A stretch of DNA of 64,000 nt, taken from assembly GCA_910579135.1 (NCBI GenBank), contig CAJTTM010000012.1, positions 7,420 to 71,419 of the forward strand. Direction: 5' to 3'. A program made the position numbers and the translations under genes. Position 1 is the first letter of the stretch, and each line of letters starts with the position of its first letter. Shown one piece after another: positions 61,290 to 64,000 of the stretch. The stretch is from an uncultured Erysipelotrichales bacterium (lineage in GTDB: Bacteria; Bacillota_I; Bacilli_A; Erysipelotrichales; Coprobacillaceae). Below the pieces are notes generated by a model. That model ran no database searches and was not told the origin of the DNA. It saw only the letters and a list, made by a program, of their open reading frames with translations.

Positions 61290-61432
61290 GCTTTTTTTGA
61301 ATATATTATTGTAAAAATGTTAATAGTTATAATAATTCATTATAATAATATGCCGTAAAAAAATTACGGTTTATATTGAAAAAATTTTATAAGTAGGATA
61401 TTATTAAAGACAAGAAAAGTGAGGACTGAAAT
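61290..61432 (+). promoter_or_regulatory. Leader of the ATPase-TOPRIM pair
   Basis: Very AT-rich, with two possible -10 boxes (TATAAT near 61332 and 61346) and weak -35 matches such as TTGTAA near 61312. The hairpin CCGTAA-AAAAA-TTACGG follows. A separate promoter is therefore likely; its exact position is not resolved. Confidence 0.45.
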
Positions 61433-62536
61433 ATGCTAGCTAGATTCGAAGTGGAAAATTTTAAAAATTTTAAAGAAAGAGTTGTTTTGGATTTATCTAA
61501 TATAAAAGGGTATGAGTTTAATAAAGAATTAATGAATAATGATTTCGTAAGATGTGGAGTTATTTTTGGAAAAAACGCTGCTGGTAAATCTAATATTTCT
61601 CTTGCATTATTGGATATCGTAAATCATTTAACAGATAAGGAAAAAACATCTAGAGATGTTATTCCTTATAGAAATTTGGATTCATATGATTATGTAGTAA
61701 ATTTTAAATATATTTTTTACTTTGATAATATAAGAGTAGAATATATATATTCCAAAACTGATCCTGAAGAAATGTTTTGTGAAGAACTATTGATTGATAA
61801 TGAATGTTGTATTAAATATGATTATTGTGAAATGAATGGTTTCTGTAAATTAACAGGAACAGAAAACTTGAATATGAATTTAGAAGGTAATAAATTATCA
61901 TTTGTAAAGTATATAAGCAATAATTCCATTTTAGAAAAAAACAAAATTAATGATACCTTTAAAAAATTTATTTCATTTATTGATAATATGTTATTATTTT
62001 ATTCTTTGGAATATAATAAATATTACGGTTATAGAACTGGCAGTGATTCTCTTTCTGATGCTATTGTTAGAAATGGTAAATTAGAGGATTTTGAATCTTT
62101 TTTAAATAGTTTGGAAATTAAGTGTAAATTATTTTCTAGGGAAGTAAATGGAAAGTTTGAAATATTTAATCAATATGATAATGGAGAAGCAAACTTTTTT
62201 TCTACGGCATCAACAGGGACAAGAGCGCTTACGTTATTTTATTATTGGTTGATAAATGCTAATAATGCTTCATTTATAGTCATGGACGAATTTGATGCAT
62301 ATTATCATTTTGAATTATCTGAAGAAATAGTTAAGGAAATATTGAAAGAAACAAAGTGCCAAATTATTTTTACATCTCATAATACAAATTTAATGGATAC
62401 AGAATTATTTAGACCTGACTGTTTATATATAATTCAAAATTCAGGAATAAAACCTATGTGTGATTTAACAGATAAAGAATTAAGAAAGGCTCATAATTTA
62501 CAAAAGATGTATAAGGCGGGAGCATTTAATGAGTAA
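61433..62536 (+). CDS. AAA15-type ATPase of a probable defence pair
   Basis: A 367-residue ABC/SMC-like ATPase: Walker A GKNAAGKS (46-53), a signature-like STGTRALTLFYYWL, Walker B FIVMDEFDA (Asp285-Glu286) and the switch histidine in TSHNTN. No transmembrane parts. Such ATPases pair with a nuclease in AbiL, RloA/RloB-like, PARIS and OLD-type systems. The next gene overlaps by eight bases and carries TOPRIM-like motifs. Confidence 0.8.
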   Translation: MLARFEVENFKNFKERVVLDLSNIKGYEFNKELMNNDFVRCGVIFGKNAAGKSNISLALLDIVNHLTDKEKTSRDVIPYRNLDSYDYVVNFKYIFYFDNIRVEYIYSKTDPEEMFCEELLIDNECCIKYDYCEMNGFCKLTGTENLNMNLEGNKLSFVKYISNNSILEKNKINDTFKKFISFIDNMLLFYSLEYNKYYGYRTGSDSLSDAIVRNGKLEDFESFLNSLEIKCKLFSREVNGKFEIFNQYDNGEANFFSTASTGTRALTLFYYWLINANNASFIVMDEFDAYYHFELSEEIVKEILKETKCQIIFTSHNTNLMDTELFRPDCLYIIQNSGIKPMCDLTDKELRKAHNLQKMYKAGAFNE

Positions 62537-63377
62537 AAAGGCTAAAATTGCATTTGTTATTGAAGGTACTAAAACCGAGCCACTTTTAATACAAAATATT
62601 AAAAATACTTTTTTTGAAAAGAATGATGTTGTTCCTATTATGCTTCCAACTTGTACAAATATTTATGCTCTTTGTAATCGGATAAAAGAAGATGATTATG
62701 AAACTGATATAATTGAACTGGTCATAGAATTAAGCAAAAATCAGTCTGTTAAAAGGGTTGATCAAAAAAATGATATAGATTTTAGAACAATGAAAAAATC
62801 TGATTTTTCTGAAATTTATCTTTTTTTTGATTATGATGGTCATAACAATAATTTACCTAATGATAAAGACGTTAATGAAACACTGAGTGAAATGTTAGAT
62901 GTTTTTAATAATGAAACAGAGCTTGGAAAAATGTATATTAGTTATCCAATGATAGAATCTATTAAACATTTTTCTTCTTTAACATTTTGTAACCAAAATG
63001 ATATATGCATATTTCCTGTTTCTTGTGGAACGAAATATAAATATCTTGTATCAAAATGTACTTTGATACAAGATGTCCGCAATATTAATTTAGAGCAATG
63101 GCAGTACATAATTAAAAAATTTCTGATATCAGTTTCATGCTTATGTGAGTCAACAGACCAGTTAAATATAAAAAAATATAAGGATACAATTTCCCCAAAA
63201 AATATTTTAAACTATCAAATGAAAAGATTTATTATACAAAATCAAGTTATGATAATAAGTGCTATACCAGAATTTCTCTTAGATTATTTTAAAACAGAAA
63301 AACTGAATGAGTTGTTTTCTGATGAAAATATATTTTTAGATATTAAATGTAAAAATGGTTGTGATAAAATACATTAA
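62529..63377 (+). CDS. TOPRIM-like effector of the defence pair
   Basis: A 282-residue protein. Near the start it has FVIEGTKTEPLL (Glu12), and later YLFFDYDGH (Asp101, Asp103) and YPMIESIKHF, consistent with the E and DxD acids of a TOPRIM/RloB-like nuclease. The C-terminal 120 residues are helical. With the preceding ATPase it forms a two-gene unit at the prophage end, outside the late operon. A more exact class could not be assigned by eye. Confidence 0.68.
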   Translation: MSKKAKIAFVIEGTKTEPLLIQNIKNTFFEKNDVVPIMLPTCTNIYALCNRIKEDDYETDIIELVIELSKNQSVKRVDQKNDIDFRTMKKSDFSEIYLFFDYDGHNNNLPNDKDVNETLSEMLDVFNNETELGKMYISYPMIESIKHFSSLTFCNQNDICIFPVSCGTKYKYLVSKCTLIQDVRNINLEQWQYIIKKFLISVSCLCESTDQLNIKKYKDTISPKNILNYQMKRFIIQNQVMIISAIPEFLLDYFKTEKLNELFSDENIFLDIKCKNGCDKIH

Positions 63378-63522
63378 TGAAGATTTTTATTGATTTTAAT
63401 ATCATAAGTTAATTTATATATATAGACAGTAATAACTACTTTTTTAAATTGAATTTTTATTTTTTTAGTTTAAAAATTTTGTAAAATGTTACAATTTATT
63501 TAAATAAAGATTATAAAAATAC
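63378..63522 (+). other. Non-coding right end of the prophage
   Basis: AT-rich. It contains the palindrome TTGTAA-AATG-TTACAA (63479-63494), about 50 bp from the core, a possible binding site for the recombinase, a directionality factor or a regulator. No ORF with an SD is present. Confidence 0.5.
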
Positions 63523-63575
63523 ATGTTCATCATGGATAGAGCCCACGAAATGGCTCATATGGAAATGATTAGTGC
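63520..63575 (+). other. attR: right prophage-chromosome junction
   Basis: The core is GA at 63547-63548. The phage P arm ends in GCCCAC (63541-63546), and cotJC resumes with the third base of the Glu65 codon at 63549. The P arm and the P' arm at 21710-21736 are reverse-complementary at 19 of 27 positions, including all six next to the core. Confidence 0.85.
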
Positions 63576-63936
63576 TATGGTTTATCAGTTGTTAGAAAAT
63601 GCAACTGTAGATGAAATTAAAGCGGCTGGATTGGCGTCGCATTATACAGAACATGGATTTTCATTATATCCAGTTAATGCAGATGGAGTACCTTTTGATG
63701 TAACTTATTTTGCAGTTACTGGAGATCCTGTTGCTGATTTAGCTGAAAATATGGCAGCTGAGCAAAAAGCAAGAGCAACTTATGAGCATCTAATGAATTT
63801 AACTAATGATCCAGATATTATTGCACCATTATCTTATTTAAGACAAAGAGAAATTGTTCATTATCAAAGATTTAAAGAATTATATGATGAATATGTAGAG
63901 AAATATTATCAACCAGATATTAAGAAATGTCGTTAA
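63549..63936 (+). pseudogene. cotJC: cotJC, C-terminal part (interrupted by the prophage)
   Basis: The frame gives MAHMEMISAM, then GDPVADLAENMAAEQKARAT and RQREIVHYQRF, all typical of CotJC. In the rejoined numbering it supplies His68, Glu136 and His169, three of the five metal ligands. An ATG at 63523 opens the frame within phage DNA but has no SD, so this half is probably not translated in the lysogen. Joined to the first part it makes 193 residues, close to the usual 190 of CotJC. Confidence 0.93.
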
Positions 63937-63949
63937 TAGTTTTAGAAAA

Positions 63950-63988
63950 GAGGCTGTAACGAAATAAAATATTAATACAGTCTATCAA
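63950..63988 (+). terminator. Possible terminator after cotJC
   Basis: AGGCTGTA can pair with TACAGTCT over a 17-base loop. No proper T run follows, so this is weak. The rest of the window to 64000 shows no gene start. Confidence 0.35.
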
Positions 63989-64000
63989 AAAAGGACAATG

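Larger units (their letters stand above)
21708..63548 (+). mobile_element. Contractile-tailed temperate prophage inserted in cotJC
   Basis: The prophage spans 41,839 bp from core to core. All modules expected of a working phage are present: serine integrase, CI/ImmA/Cro switch, recombination and replication, packaging, head, contractile tail (sheath, tube, tape measure, baseplate), fibre, holin and endolysin, and end-located cargo. No essential gene is visibly broken; the damaged items are accessory (37781-37879 and 39654-39857). The virion genes follow the PBSX/XkdK order. The position inside cotJC and the serine recombinase at the junction make it resemble sporulation-linked intervening elements such as skin. 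Confidence 0.95.

Noticed and set aside
63523..63549. ATG 63523 as the true start of a separate catalase-like gene
   Set aside because: No SD, and the first nine codons are phage P-arm sequence. The protein is the missing half of cotJC.
63937..64000. Insertion-sequence end
   Set aside because: GAGGCTGTAACG recalls some transposon-flanking repeats, but no transposase or second end is in the window.

Overview
The window reads as a low-GC, spore-forming Firmicute, most likely an Erysipelotrichia/Coprobacillaceae-type gut bacterium. The grounds are strong A+T bias, Bacillus-like gene order (spoVB-comN-recJ-apt-relA, then murC-ytxG-ytxH-ccpA), a T-box in front of hisS, and a cotJ spore-coat operon. 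Family names come from reading motifs by eye, so species level is not claimed.

Bases 1-21,500 are ordinary chromosome: the tail of an amino-acid ABC ATPase, an aminotransferase, a SpoVB-like flippase on the minus strand, comN, recJ, apt, relA, a second aminotransferase, T-box-hisS-aspS and a prolidase. A decayed secreted-protein gene, murC-ytxG-ytxH-ccpA, a CLC chloride transporter, a dprA-like gene, a rhomboid protease, a membrane protein and cotJAB follow.

Bases 21,708-63,548 are one apparently complete contractile-tailed (PBSX/XkdK-like) prophage of 41,839 bp, inserted inside cotJC. The minus-strand left arm holds a large serine recombinase, a PemK-like protein, a ribbon-helix-helix-like protein, two tiny hydrophobic peptides, a PD-(D/E)xK protein, ImmA and a CI-like repressor. 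Three short plus-strand RNA genes are interleaved with it. Rightward genes run from Cro through recombination and replication (Sak4/RecA-like ATPase, Gp157, DUF669, ERCC4 nuclease, initiator with embedded iterons, DnaB helicase), an HNH endonuclease, a PAPS-reductase-like protein, many small ORFs and a late regulator. Then come an independently promoted cargo gene, a tRNA-Arg(CCU)-like gene, packaging, head and contractile tail genes (with a -1 frameshift in the tail chaperone), tail fibre, holin, amidase, and a terminal ATPase plus TOPRIM-like pair that looks like a defence module.

The main discovery candidate is the insertion site. The two halves of cotJC flank the prophage. Joining the phage ends recreates a near-palindromic attP, GCCCAC-GA-GTGGGC at its centre with 19 of 27 flanking positions symmetric. 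Recombination at that GA core restores an in-frame 193-codon CotJC. The break lies between Glu65 and His68, two metal ligands of the manganese-catalase fold. The layout is that of a skin-like, excision-restored sporulation gene, here carried by what looks like an intact temperate phage.
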